DNA of 33,428 nt. It comes from a virus. Of the stretch, positions 5,977 to 12,603 are shown in pieces. The notes beneath the pieces are model-generated. The model was not told the DNA's origin. It made no database searches and was given only the letters and a program-made list of their open reading frames with translations. Where the stretch lies: positions 1 through 33,428 of the IMG/VR virus record IMGVR_UViG_3300043466_001330; one strand, written 5' to 3'. Positions within the stretch are counted from its first letter, which is position 1. Each line of letters begins with the position of its first letter. A program made the position numbers and the translations under genes.

Positions 5977-6121
5977 AGCTAAAGTGGGTTAAGTAGTTGA
6001 TTTGCTCAGATACTTGCCTAATTAATAGGTCGGCTTGCATCTTTTTTTCAATATTGTAATCTTCAATTGCTAATTGTCTAAGTTTGATTAGCCTTTGTAA
6101 ACGGCTGATAAATAGTGTCAT
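5948..6121 (-). CDS. Hypothetical 57-aa protein
   Basis: Found by hand in the 5977-6117 gap. ATG 6121-6119 overlaps the preceding stop as ATGA; TGA at 5950-5948. Helical and basic at the start (SRLQRLIKLRQLAIEDYNIE), coiled-coil-like. The exact coupling and the filled gap support it. Confidence 0.65.
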   Translation of the reverse strand: MTLFISRLQRLIKLRQLAIEDYNIEKKMQADLLIRQVSEQINYLTHFSYENKAPRAN

Positions 6122-6312
6122 AGTTCAAATGAGTTTAAATTGTTTGATTTTGAATTTGTAAATCCTTTTAAGTAGTCTTCTTTTGTTTTTAGTTCTTCTA
6201 ATTTTTTGGCCTTTTCAACCAGTTTATCTAAAGCTGGTTTAAGGTATGGTGAAACTAATGAGTAGGATTTAATCTCATTAGCTAACCATTGTACTGGTGA
6301 GTTAGTATCCAT
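6118..6312 (-). CDS. Hypothetical 64-aa protein
   Basis: The opening S-P-V-Q-W-L-A-N-E-I is similar to A-V-E-W-L-A-C-E-I of the 72-aa protein at 1735-1953, so it is probably a distant member of the same small family. Lys-rich helical middle, Asn/Ser-rich end. Function unknown. Confidence 0.62.
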   Translation of the reverse strand: MDTNSPVQWLANEIKSYSLVSPYLKPALDKLVEKAKKLEELKTKEDYLKGFTNSKSNNLNSFEL

Positions 6313-6526
6313 TGTTTGAAGGGTTTGCGGTGTTATAAAGTAATTCTCTTAATGCTTGATCCTGATCATTTCGGTTTTGTTGGTTTACTTTTTCCATTAG
6401 TTTAAGTTCTGCTGCGAAGTTCCAAAGTCCTAAACTCTCGGCAAGTTCTAAACAGGTAGGAAAGTCTTTCTCTCCCATAGCATACCAATTAGTTATGGTA
6501 TCTTCTGCAAATTGTTCAAGTGTCAT
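6302..6526 (-). CDS. Hypothetical 74-aa protein
   Basis: Acidic helical protein (LEQFAEDTITNWYAMGEKDF) with no known domain. Start ATG 6526-6524 behind GGAGGAAGAATT; the Shine-Dalgarno is encoded by the last Leu-Glu-Glu codons of the previous gene. Overlaps next gene by 11 nt. Confidence 0.62.
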   Translation of the reverse strand: MTLEQFAEDTITNWYAMGEKDFPTCLELAESLGLWNFAAELKLMEKVNQQNRNDQDQALRELLYNTANPSNNGY

Positions 6527-6747
6527 AATTCTTCCTCCAATTTTTTATTAAATTTAATTATTAATTCTTCATTTTTATAAAATAAAGTTTCATTGATATT
6601 ACTTTTTTGATATAATTTAAATTTACGATTATATGTATATAAATTTTCATTAATCCAATTAGTATAGTCAATAGCAAACTTATTTTGATTTTCTTTAATT
6701 TGATTTTGTATTTGAAATTCTAATGTTTGTTCGTTTTTATTGTTCAT
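6523..6747 (-). CDS. Hypothetical 74-aa protein
   Basis: Very Asn/Lys-rich (AT-rich codons), helical, soluble; no family recognised. ATG overlaps the stop of the lipoprotein gene (ATGA) behind GGAGGTAACAA. Its own end L-E-E-E-L holds the ribosome site for the next gene. Confidence 0.62.
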   Translation of the reverse strand: MNNKNEQTLEFQIQNQIKENQNKFAIDYTNWINENLYTYNRKFKLYQKSNINETLFYKNEELIIKFNKKLEEEL

Positions 6748-6926
6748 TTGTTACCTCCTTTATGTATAGGATTATTACAGTTTCCTTTGTGTGTTAAAGT
6801 TACTGTTTGTGTATTAATTGAATAAGTTTCAATATATTGACATCCATCAATAGTTTTTATTGAATTCATACTACAACTACTTATAAATAAAATAAGGAAT
6901 AATGCTACTCCTGTGTGTTTAGTCAT
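6744..6926 (-). CDS. Small predicted lipoprotein
   Basis: 60 aa with a short basic start, a hydrophobic stretch (residues 7-15) and the lipobox F-I-S-S-C (Cys18), so signal peptidase II processing and membrane anchoring are expected; the mature part is about 43 residues with two more Cys. The mature sequence (D-G-C-x-Y and L-T-H-K-G-N-C) is typical of a small lipoprotein family in flavobacterial phages. An envelope role such as superinfection exclusion is possible but unproven. Its first codons resemble those of the unrelated 76-aa early gene, as if the start had been recombined. Confidence 0.75.
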   Translation of the reverse strand: MTKHTGVALFLILFISSCSMNSIKTIDGCQYIETYSINTQTVTLTHKGNCNNPIHKGGNK

Positions 6927-7108
6927 TGTTCACCTCCTAACTTTTCTACTTCGTTTTCTAAAGCCTCTAAAATTGAAGAATCCCCATAAGTCATTGAACG
7001 CATCATTTGTACTAAAATTCTTGCAATTTCATGACTGGTTGCATCGTCATCCATTTCTACTGAGTGCTTAATTCCGTAAGCTTCACAAGTGATTTTAATT
7101 TTATCCAT
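6923..7108 (-). CDS. Conserved phage hypothetical protein, 61 aa
   Basis: ATG 7108-7106 is preferred to an upstream ATG at 7138, as it falls one base after the preceding stop and gives the usual opening M-D-K-I-K-I-T-C-E-A-Y-G. Acidic, mixed alpha/beta; function unknown. Ends L-G-G-E-Q with the next gene's GGAGGT. Confidence 0.68.
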   Translation of the reverse strand: MDKIKITCEAYGIKHSVEMDDDATSHEIARILVQMMRSMTYGDSSILEALENEVEKLGGEQ

Positions 7109-7109
7109 G

Positions 7110-7361
7110 TTATTTAGTTTTAAGGTTAATAATTTCAATAGCCCCTTTTATTGCGTTTATTTCATCTCTATAAACTCCAATTGTATTTCTTGAATGTGCA
7201 GCCCTTTGGGTTTTTCCTTTGCCTGATTCAATAGTTTTTAAGTGATTGTGAGTTGATTTGTCAAGTTTATACTCTAACTCATGTAATCGCTTATTTAATT
7301 CTTCAATTGGTTTATTTGATAGTCTTATTGACCAGCGTGAATAATATTCATCAATTATCAT
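7110..7361 (-). CDS. Hypothetical coiled-coil protein, 83 aa
   Basis: Basic helical protein with leucine heptads at about residues 17-35 and a Lys/Arg-rich middle (SGKGKTQRAAHSR). No domain recognised. Follows the ribbon-helix-helix-like gene with a 1-nt gap. Confidence 0.62.
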   Translation of the reverse strand: MIIDEYYSRWSIRLSNKPIEELNKRLHELEYKLDKSTHNHLKTIESGKGKTQRAAHSRNTIGVYRDEINAIKGAIEIINLKTK

Positions 7362-7362
7362 G

Positions 7363-7533
7363 TTATTTAGATTTTAAAAAGTGGTTTAAAGCATCGCTAA
7401 CTAACTGGTCTTTTGTATAAGTACCCTCATAAGCTGTGCGAGTTTGATTGATTTTGTCCTGATAGATACTAATTTGTCTGATTAATTCTTCGCTAAGCCT
7501 AAAGCTTTGTAGTCGTTTTTTTTCTGTTATCAT
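7363..7533 (-). CDS. Ribbon-helix-helix-like small protein
   Basis: 56 aa from ATG 7533-7531 (a longer frame would need TTG at 7560). The pattern basic strand (KRLQSFRLS), helix (EELIRQISIYQDKIN), turn, helix (TKDQLVSDALNHFLKSK) is that of a CopG/Arc-type ribbon-helix-helix protein, which would bind DNA as a dimer. It is the third gene after the early promoter, so autoregulation through the repeats at 7971-8000 is a reasonable guess. Confidence 0.6.
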   Translation of the reverse strand: MITEKKRLQSFRLSEELIRQISIYQDKINQTRTAYEGTYTKDQLVSDALNHFLKSK

Positions 7534-7666
7534 AAAAATAAAGGTTGATTTGTGTAACAATAATTAATATTGAGCCTACCATTATAGGTAAAAAAAACTT
7601 GTAAGGTAGGTAAGCTGTTGACTGAAATAAGGCAAAAGCTAATAAAATGTAAAGTAGTTTTTTCAT
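7499..7666 (-). CDS. Small membrane protein, 55 aa
   Basis: ATG 7666-7664 chosen over GTG 7693. Two hydrophobic segments (about residues 2-17 and 23-43) joined by a short Pro-containing turn, then a basic tail (DNRKKTTTKL): a two-helix inner-membrane protein. Function unknown; an early envelope-acting protein is possible. Overlaps the next gene by 35 nt. Confidence 0.6.
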   Translation of the reverse strand: MKKLLYILLAFALFQSTAYLPYKFFLPIMVGSILIIVTQINLYFYDNRKKTTTKL

Positions 7667-7704
7667 GTTAATTTGTGCGTTGGTGAGTCGCACCCCTCAG
7701 TTGA

Positions 7705-7926
7705 TTATCTTAAATTATATTTAAATCTTTGAATTAATACACTAACTGAACTTCTAATACTTCCAGTTAAATAATCTAATAAGCTTTCTGCATCTTCGTC
7801 TGTTACTTCTTCATAAGCTTGCTCAATTGAAATTCCATAATGATTTGCGATGTTTGTAAGAATTTCATTTTTAACTTTTAAATCTGTTGAGTTTAAAAAT
7901 AATGAAGTTAATGTTGCGTTTTTCAT
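7705..7926 (-). CDS. First early gene, conserved hypothetical 73-aa protein
   Basis: Leader gene of the early operon, 32 nt downstream of the promoter's -7 element. The N-x-x-G-I-S-I-E-Q-A-Y-E-E-V-T-D-E-D-A-E-S-L-L-D-Y-L part is typical of a small family in Bacteroidota phages; acidic centre, basic C-terminus. Function unknown, but the position suggests an immediate early host-acting product. Confidence 0.7.
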   Translation of the reverse strand: MKNATLTSLFLNSTDLKVKNEILTNIANHYGISIEQAYEEVTDEDAESLLDYLTGSIRSSVSVLIQRFKYNLR

Positions 7927-7957
7927 AAGTGGTTACTTTTAAGTGGTTATCTGAGTA

Positions 7958-7987
7958 CAAATATACAACCATTGTAAACAAATGCAA
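7958..7987 (-). promoter_or_regulatory. Early promoter, Bacteroidota consensus
   Basis: On the minus strand TTG (7987-7985), a 19-bp spacer, then TATATTTG (7965-7958): an exact match to TTG-N17-23-TAnnTTTG used by the primary sigma factor of Bacteroidota. It lies in the 7927-8060 gap and faces the early genes, so the host polymerase should start the early transcript near 7950. Confidence 0.88.
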
Positions 7988-8017
7988 GCAATTGCAAACA
8001 AAATAATCAAAATAATC
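7971..8017. promoter_or_regulatory. Operator-like repeats around the early promoter
   Basis: ATTGTAAACA (7971-7980) and ATTGCAAACA (7991-8000) repeat with a 20-bp period, on one DNA face, within and just upstream of the promoter. Beyond them is a tandem 9-mer AAAATAATC (8000-8008, 8009-8017). They look like binding sites for a repressor or activator. The rest of the 8018-8060 gap holds only a weak 5-bp hairpin. Confidence 0.55.
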
Positions 8018-8060
8018 CCCTAACTTTTTGTAAAGTGCTATAAATCAGTAAGATTAATTT

Positions 8061-8402
8061 TTAAAAAATAATGATTAGCCCTAAAATAATTGCTGAAGTT
8101 GTAGCAATTAGGCTAAGTTTTTGAAGTCTTTTGATTTTTATTTGAGCTTCCCAGTTTTCTTTTTGTAAACTTTTATTTTGTAAGTGGTATTGCTCGGCTA
8201 TATCTCGGTAGTTCCCAACCTTTCTTTCAAGTATTTCAATGACTTCTTTTTGTGTATGAGCAATGATGCTGTTACTTCTGTTCTGTTCCATTATACTTAA
8301 GATTTTTCGCATTTCCGATGCTGTCAAAGTCTTGCAGTCCTGACTTGATGCTGTCAAGCAAAACACTATCAGGCCACATATAGATAAAAATAATTTTTTC
8401 AT
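8061..8402 (-). CDS. Secreted, tail-anchored coiled-coil protein, possible spanin partner
   Basis: 113 aa: cleavable-looking signal peptide (residues 1-20, S-S-Q-D after the hydrophobic core), a long helical region with heptads (about 28-90) and a C-terminal membrane segment (about 95-112). It starts inside the preceding gene, overlapping 131 nt in another frame. This layout and its place after the endolysin suggest a host envelope fusion function like Rz/Rz1, but no lipobox is visible, so the classic outer-membrane lipoprotein form is absent. Last gene of the late transcript. Confidence 0.6.
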   Translation of the reverse strand: MKKLFLSICGLIVFCLTASSQDCKTLTASEMRKILSIMEQNRSNSIIAHTQKEVIEILERKVGNYRDIAEQYHLQNKSLQKENWEAQIKIKRLQKLSLIATTSAIILGLIIIF

Positions 8403-8595
8403 TCGTTTTTACTTTTGTTTTGTAAATTAAAGAATCGTATCTCTTGAGTATAGTATCAATTCTAAGGTTATCGTTTAGCCTATTCTGGATGGTTGTATCA
8501 CTTATCTTTTGAGCTGGCTTAAACTTATACCAGTTAGTATAGAATAACGCAATAGACAAAGCTAAAATGATAAATAGACTATTTCCTTTTCCCAT
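8272..8595 (-). CDS. Rz-like inner-membrane protein
   Basis: 107 aa with one N-terminal membrane anchor (about residues 5-22) and a periplasmic part of mixed charge and helical character. Topology and place match an i-spanin (Rz-like). It overlaps the following gene by 131 nt, as spanin pairs often do. Start ATG 8595-8593 lies within the last codons of the 51-aa gene. No sequence family recognised. Confidence 0.58.
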   Translation of the reverse strand: MGKGNSLFIILALSIALFYTNWYKFKPAQKISDTTIQNRLNDNLRIDTILKRYDSLIYKTKVKTNEKIIFIYMWPDSVLLDSIKSGLQDFDSIGNAKNLKYNGTEQK

Positions 8596-8734
8596 TCTTT
8601 AAATACTCTCCGCTTTTTTGTTTTACTTCCCATTCTTTTTGCACTTCAGCGACTAACTTTTTACGGTTCAATTCGTGTTCTGCAATCGCTTTTAGCTGTT
8701 CTGGTGTGGCCTTATACTTTAATAAACTTCTCAT
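8579..8734 (-). CDS. Hypothetical 51-aa basic protein
   Basis: Found by hand. ATG 8734-8732 inside the endolysin end (23-nt overlap), TAG at 8581-8579 overlapping the Rz-like start. Soluble, Lys/Glu-rich helix. It fills the only gap between endolysin and spanin-like genes. Function unknown. Confidence 0.6.
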   Translation of the reverse strand: MRSLLKYKATPEQLKAIAEHELNRKKLVAEVQKEWEVKQKSGEYLKNGKRK

Positions 8735-9167
8735 ATAGGTTGGCTTCTGCTTGTCTTCTGTTTACTAATCCCATTAAGGTCTTTCCGTTCGCTTTAGTCC
8801 ACTTTAAAAACTCATCACGAATAGTTTTGTCATTAGGGTTGGCATTGACTTTTTTTAGTAAGGTAGAGTTTTTTAAATTAACTGGCCCAACATTGTAACA
8901 GAAAGAAACAAGTGCATCAAATTGGTTTTGCTTAACTTCAATCGTATATCTATCCACATATTCGCCAAACTTTTCTAAATCAAAAGCAAGTAATTCCATT
9001 GCCCTTTCTTTAGTTATTGGTTTGTCGGTTAATTTAACTTTAGTACCATTCTCATACATAGTCGCACCAACTCCAATAGTTGGAATTTTAGCAGGGCAAA
9101 GATATGGTTTTAAACTTACCCCTTCAAACTTTATTATTAAATCTAAACAATCTTGACTTGGTTTCAT
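8712..9167 (-). CDS. Endolysin, GH24 lysozyme
   Basis: 151 aa when started at ATG 9167-9165, which overlaps the stop of a 27-codon ORF as ATGA; an upstream ATG at 9191 is less likely. The muramidase core is clear: K-F-E-G with catalytic Glu15, then Cys24 in P-Y-L-C-P-A and Thr30 in T-I-G-V-G. A Cys replaces the T4 Asp, as in several lambdoid-type GH24 endolysins. C-terminal N-R-R-Q-A-E-A-x-L-Y is also typical. It hydrolyses the N-acetylmuramic acid-glucosamine bond. No signal peptide, so a holin or pinholin should release it. Confidence 0.93.
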   Translation of the reverse strand: MKPSQDCLDLIIKFEGVSLKPYLCPAKIPTIGVGATMYENGTKVKLTDKPITKERAMELLAFDLEKFGEYVDRYTIEVKQNQFDALVSFCYNVGPVNLKNSTLLKKVNANPNDKTIRDEFLKWTKANGKTLMGLVNRRQAEANLYEKFIKV

Positions 9168-9247
9168 AACATAACAGAAATTAAATAGCAAACAAAAATA
9201 ACAACTAAAAGTAAACCTATATATTCTTCTTGTTCATCAATCTTCAT
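9164..9247 (-). CDS. 27-aa single-span membrane microprotein
   Basis: Found by hand. Acidic start (KIDEQEEY) followed by about 18 hydrophobic residues to the end. The TGA (9166-9164) overlaps the endolysin ATG, and its ATG (9247-9245) overlaps the previous stop region by 11 nt. Position, size and topology suggest a pinholin, antiholin or lysis regulator; no homologue is known to me. Confidence 0.5.
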   Translation of the reverse strand: MKIDEQEEYIGLLLVVIFVCYLISVML

Positions 9248-9452
9248 AATTTTCGTAGTAAATTTCAGTTAAAAACCCCTCTGTTAAAATCAAAGCCATT
9301 CGCCTAATATTGTCTATTCGCTCTTTGTCTTCTCTGCTCTGCATTGAATAGTCGTAAGCATCACAAACCGAAAGAGCTACTGAGCAAATATGTATAATTT
9401 CGCCCCTTGTTTCGGCTGCCTCATACTCCATTTCATCAGATAACTGTTCCAT
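9237..9452 (-). CDS. Hypothetical 71-aa acidic protein
   Basis: Helical, acidic, three Cys-free core helices with alternating hydrophobics (IIHICSVALSVCDAYDY); no family recognised. Overlaps the phosphoesterase gene by 17 nt and lies in the late lysis segment. Confidence 0.62.
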   Translation of the reverse strand: MEQLSDEMEYEAAETRGEIIHICSVALSVCDAYDYSMQSREDKERIDNIRRMALILTEGFLTEIYYENYED

Positions 9453-10401
9453 TGATAACTTCTTTTTGATAGACTTGACCTTGATTAATTAAAATAAACC
9501 CATGCACCCAGTCATTAATCGGCATATAAGCAGGGGATAAATCGCAAAGGCATCCACTTGAATAAGCATAATAGTAAGGTTTTCCAAGTATCATTCCAGC
9601 ATCTTTACTTTGTCTGTGAAAATGCCCTATAATTAAAGGTCGGTTTATCTTCATTCTGGCCGTTCGTGCTGGGTTAATTCCTCCACTTTTCATTGGTAAC
9701 TCATGACCATGTAAAACAGCTATGTCCCACATATAACACCATTGAAGTGAATCAAGTTGAATTATTTCTAATTCCCTTAATCCAAGTATCTCAGCTAAGT
9801 TTATGTTTTCAATGTCTAAAAGTTCTGGAGCTTTTAACCTGATCCACTTATCAAATCTTAAATCATGGTTTCCATACTTATAAATAATCAAAGCTTTTGG
9901 AAACATTTCTCTAAGCCCTTTTAAAAACACCTTAGCGCAATCCAACTCGTACTTAACTGAATGTTTAGTAGTGGTGTTTTCGTGCTTACTAATTAACGCA
10001 AAGTCAAGTAAATCCCCATTGATATAGATAGTATCAACTTGTTCTTTTAAACCATACTCTAAAGCAGCAAATAAAGCTTTATCATCGTGGTAAGGTAAGT
10101 GAATGTCAGATATTACTAAAACTTTCTTTCGGTCTTTTGGTAGATAGTAAGGTTCTACTTTTTCAGATTCTCCTTTTGGAAGTTCAGATTTTAATTTAGC
10201 GAAATAATCAATGTGAGGCTGTGCAGTTTTTTTATCTTTTTGCCCTCTTGTTCCTTTATAATACCTAATAATTCCTCTTATTTCTTCAACACTTTTAAAT
10301 TGTGCAGGGTTATCTGAATAGATTTTTTTAGCTAAAGTTAAATTAGCTGTATTTGGGAAGTCTTCAAGATACTTATAAATTATGGGGTTTGGTTTTTTCA
10401 T
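9436..10401 (-). CDS. Calcineurin-like metallophosphoesterase
   Basis: 321 aa. All five metal-binding motifs are present: D-I-H (Asp99, His101), G-D-L-L-D (129-133), G-N-H-D (177-180), H-G-H (231-233) and G-H-F-H (259-262). An N-terminal part of about 90 residues carries a Lys-rich helical segment like a DNA-binding or helix-turn-helix element (LTLAKKIYSDNPAQF). Such phage enzymes can be phosphodiesterases, phosphatases or nucleases; the substrate is open. It stands between small membrane proteins and the endolysin, an unusual place. Confidence 0.85.
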   Translation of the reverse strand: MKKPNPIIYKYLEDFPNTANLTLAKKIYSDNPAQFKSVEEIRGIIRYYKGTRGQKDKKTAQPHIDYFAKLKSELPKGESEKVEPYYLPKDRKKVLVISDIHLPYHDDKALFAALEYGLKEQVDTIYINGDLLDFALISKHENTTTKHSVKYELDCAKVFLKGLREMFPKALIIYKYGNHDLRFDKWIRLKAPELLDIENINLAEILGLRELEIIQLDSLQWCYMWDIAVLHGHELPMKSGGINPARTARMKINRPLIIGHFHRQSKDAGMILGKPYYYAYSSGCLCDLSPAYMPINDWVHGFILINQGQVYQKEVINGTVI

Positions 10402-10670
10402 ATATAAAGGCTAATAAATAACAAGCTCATTAAGGTAGTCACAATCGGAAAGGCTAAACTCTTAACAATTAAAAATGCAACTATGTTATACTGAATAAAT
10501 TTAGCTAAGTGCCAAGCATCCCAGAACATTGGGAAGTATTGAAAGAACAAAGGTTTTAGCATCTCGCTGCGTTGCCTTGAAAAGAAATTCCCTAATTTTG
10601 AATAAGCATCGTGATGGGCAATTGAATCCCGAATTGCATCAAGCCAAACATAAAGTAAAAGTAAAATCAT
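10398..10670 (-). CDS. Membrane protein, 90 aa
   Basis: Short N-terminal hydrophobic stretch with D-A-I-R-D, a soluble basic loop with Trp-rich F-W-D-A-W-H, then two hydrophobic segments (about residues 58-88). It resembles a membrane protein family known next to metallophosphoesterases in Bacteroidota phages. ATGA overlaps on both sides. A holin role is possible. Confidence 0.62.
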   Translation of the reverse strand: MILLLLYVWLDAIRDSIAHHDAYSKLGNFFSRQRSEMLKPLFFQYFPMFWDAWHLAKFIQYNIVAFLIVKSLAFPIVTTLMSLLFISLYI

Positions 10671-10906
10671 TCACTCTTTTTTTGAATTATTCTTCGCAAA
10701 GCTCCTTTTAAATCATCGGGAATAACCAATAGGCATAAACCAACAATTCCAACACCAATAGGATAGTAAATATCAATTTCACTTTTGGTTTCATACAGCA
10801 AAGGAAAAGCCATCAAAAACAATGAGTAAAAAAACAAAATAAACCCACATATAGTTGTGATTGGATTTTCTAAAACTGAAATATTTTGCTTTATTTTTTT
10901 AACCAT
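10667..10906 (-). CDS. Holin-like two-span membrane protein, 79 aa
   Basis: Basic N-terminus (VKKIKQN), two membrane segments (about 16-35 and 46-62), and a C-terminal D-D-L-K-G-A-L-R-R. This fits a small phage membrane protein of class II holin size. Family is recalled from Bacteroidota phages, function inferred from place near the endolysin. Confidence 0.62.
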   Translation of the reverse strand: MVKKIKQNISVLENPITTICGFILFFYSLFLMAFPLLYETKSEIDIYYPIGVGIVGLCLLVIPDDLKGALRRIIQKKSE

Positions 10907-11055
10907 TTCTTAAACATTTGGGATAGTTGCCAAAGTGAAATTATAACCGATAGCGTAAACGAAAGAAACTGAACAACTGGCAACCAATGAGCCATCATTC
11001 CAACAAATGCCAAAGCCCAGCTAACTATATTAAGTTCTATTATTTTTGAATCCAT
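10891..11055 (-). CDS. Small holin candidate, 54 aa
   Basis: Found by hand in the 10907-11054 gap. ATG 11055-11053 shares a base with the stop of the upstream tail-tip gene (TAATG); TAA 10893-10891. Two hydrophobic segments (about 9-24 and 28-45) and a strongly basic tail (FKKWLKK) are classic for small holins. First of three consecutive small membrane proteins. Confidence 0.68.
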   Translation of the reverse strand: MDSKIIELNIVSWALAFVGMMAHWLPVVQFLSFTLSVIISLWQLSQMFKKWLKK

Positions 11056-11852
11056 TATAAAGCGTTAACAGCGGTTATATAATTTTGAATAGTTGTACTG
11101 AAAGTAGCGGCTTCACTCGCTAAATTACCACCAATAAATGCCATTTTAATTTGTGAAGTTCCATAAGACGCCAAATCACCATATCTTAAAACAGCCCAAT
11201 TAGATGTATCGTCAGCACCCCAAGATGCATAAGTACCATTTGTTCCAACTCCATTTTTATATGCAGTCATTACAGTACCATTAACATTTAAATGAATTAC
11301 GGAATTCGAACTATAATTAGTAGTAATTGTTGAGCGAGCAATTAAATTAGTTGATGCTGTTGGGCTTTGATTTCTAATTCTATTTATTGCACTACCCGCA
11401 CCCATTATTGGGGAGTTATTAGTTGAGATTGTACCAACAAAAACGCCAAATGAGCCGTTTGGATTTTTAAAATTCGCCCCAGCATTAGCAGCTAAATTTA
11501 AATTTAACCCCTGATTATTCCCATCACCTGTAAACCCTGATTTGTTAGTTATTGAAGGTAAATTGACAAATGCAGTTGCATAATTAGCTGATGGATTTTT
11601 CCAATTTATTCTTGCGTATGCTCCAGTTGAATCAGTTATATTATTTGCAAACATATAGAACCCATCCAACTTAGACCAGATGCCAGCGGATTTTAAATCT
11701 ACTATTAACTGATTTTGTATAACTTGTTCTGAAGCGTTTGGTAACGCTGCTCCTCTGCTTATTGCATTGGTTAAAATGGCTTGGTAGTCAGCATCAAAGC
11801 TGGCTGCAACAACACCGCCACCAATTACTCTGCCTAATCCTAAACTAATCAT
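11055..11852 (-). CDS. Tail tip / receptor-binding-type virion protein
   Basis: 265 aa, rich in Asn, Thr, Ser, Gly and Ala with few charges, typical of beta-rich phage surface proteins. N-terminal glycine-rich start (SLGLGRVIGGGVV) followed by a helix with D-A-D-Y-Q-A-I-L and W-S-K-L-D, a pattern I know from Bacteroidota phage tip or fibre proteins; the later part resembles a LamG-like beta sandwich. Last virion gene before lysis genes. Receptor binding is inferred. Confidence 0.65.
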   Translation of the reverse strand: MISLGLGRVIGGGVVAASFDADYQAILTNAISRGAALPNASEQVIQNQLIVDLKSAGIWSKLDGFYMFANNITDSTGAYARINWKNPSANYATAFVNLPSITNKSGFTGDGNNQGLNLNLAANAGANFKNPNGSFGVFVGTISTNNSPIMGAGSAINRIRNQSPTASTNLIARSTITTNYSSNSVIHLNVNGTVMTAYKNGVGTNGTYASWGADDTSNWAVLRYGDLASYGTSQIKMAFIGGNLASEAATFSTTIQNYITAVNAL

Positions 11853-12127
11853 TAGCCCATTATGTTATAACCGTAACCAATAACTGAACCACTTGAAGGA
11901 GTTACATTTGCAATCGGGTCACCGTTAAATAAAGGAATTAACGTTCCTTGTTTTAAAGTTTTTCCGCTCAATCCGTATTGAGTTAGTAAGTTCTGTCCGC
12001 TAACAGTTGTTAAAGTAGTTAAAACGCAATCAGCATTAACTACTATACAATAAAATGTATTTCCAGTTGAAGCAGCATCAATGAATTTGCATCCGTTACC
12101 GCCTAACATTCTTTGCTCTAAAATCAT
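11852..12127 (-). CDS. Virion protein, 91 aa
   Basis: Beta-rich, Gly/Thr-rich small protein between the connector genes and the tip protein, with paired start/stop to the latter. No fold recognised. Probably a small tip or decoration component. Confidence 0.6.
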   Translation of the reverse strand: MILEQRMLGGNGCKFIDAASTGNTFYCIVVNADCVLTTLTTVSGQNLLTQYGLSGKTLKQGTLIPLFNGDPIANVTPSSGSVIGYGYNIMG

Positions 12128-12156
12128 ATCTTTATATATTAATTTTTATTTTTATT

Positions 12157-12603
12157 TTAATTTGTTGGAACTAAGCACGAATCATACGGATTAGCAATAT
12201 TTAAAGTAAAATTACATACCCAACCAGCCACTTCATCTCCGTAGCTATCTTTTATCGGTGTACATGAAATGTTTTCTTGCATTTCAAAATAACTTCCGTA
12301 GTAAGTTGACTGCTTAATTTTAGCAATTACGTCAGAGATAATTTGCAGCGTATCACTCAACACATCTCTTTCATTACTCAAGTCTTTTAATACAATGTCT
12401 ATTGCAGTTAATTGTAAGTTAAGACTAAATACCTTGCTGCCGAAATTAGATGGTCTTACATCGCCCCACAAAAGAGGGTAAGATAAAGGCGCACTCGCTC
12501 CCAAATCAGCGACATCACAAAAAGTAAAGTTCCCATTTAGAAATTTATTACTTGTTGCTATCTCTTGTAATAGGTTGACTATCTTGTTTAGGCTGGTTTG
12601 CAT
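12157..12603 (-). CDS. Tail completion / terminator-like protein
   Basis: 148 aa. Helix-rich middle (L-K-D-L-S-N-E-R-D-V-L-S-D-T-L) and a beta-rich C-terminus ending D-S-C-L-V-P, similar to tail terminator or completion proteins of Bacteroidota siphoviruses. Placed after portal and connector genes. Assignment is tentative. Confidence 0.55.
   Translation of the reverse strand: MQTSLNKIVNLLQEIATSNKFLNGNFTFCDVADLGASAPLSYPLLWGDVRPSNFGSKVFSLNLQLTAIDIVLKDLSNERDVLSDTLQIISDVIAKIKQSTYYGSYFEMQENISCTPIKDSYGDEVAGWVCNFTLNIANPYDSCLVPTN

Noticed and set aside
8023-8036. Terminator after the last late gene (hairpin ACTTT/AAAGT)
   Set aside because: Only five weak pairs and no T-run follows on the minus strand. 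How late transcription ends before the early promoter is not evident.
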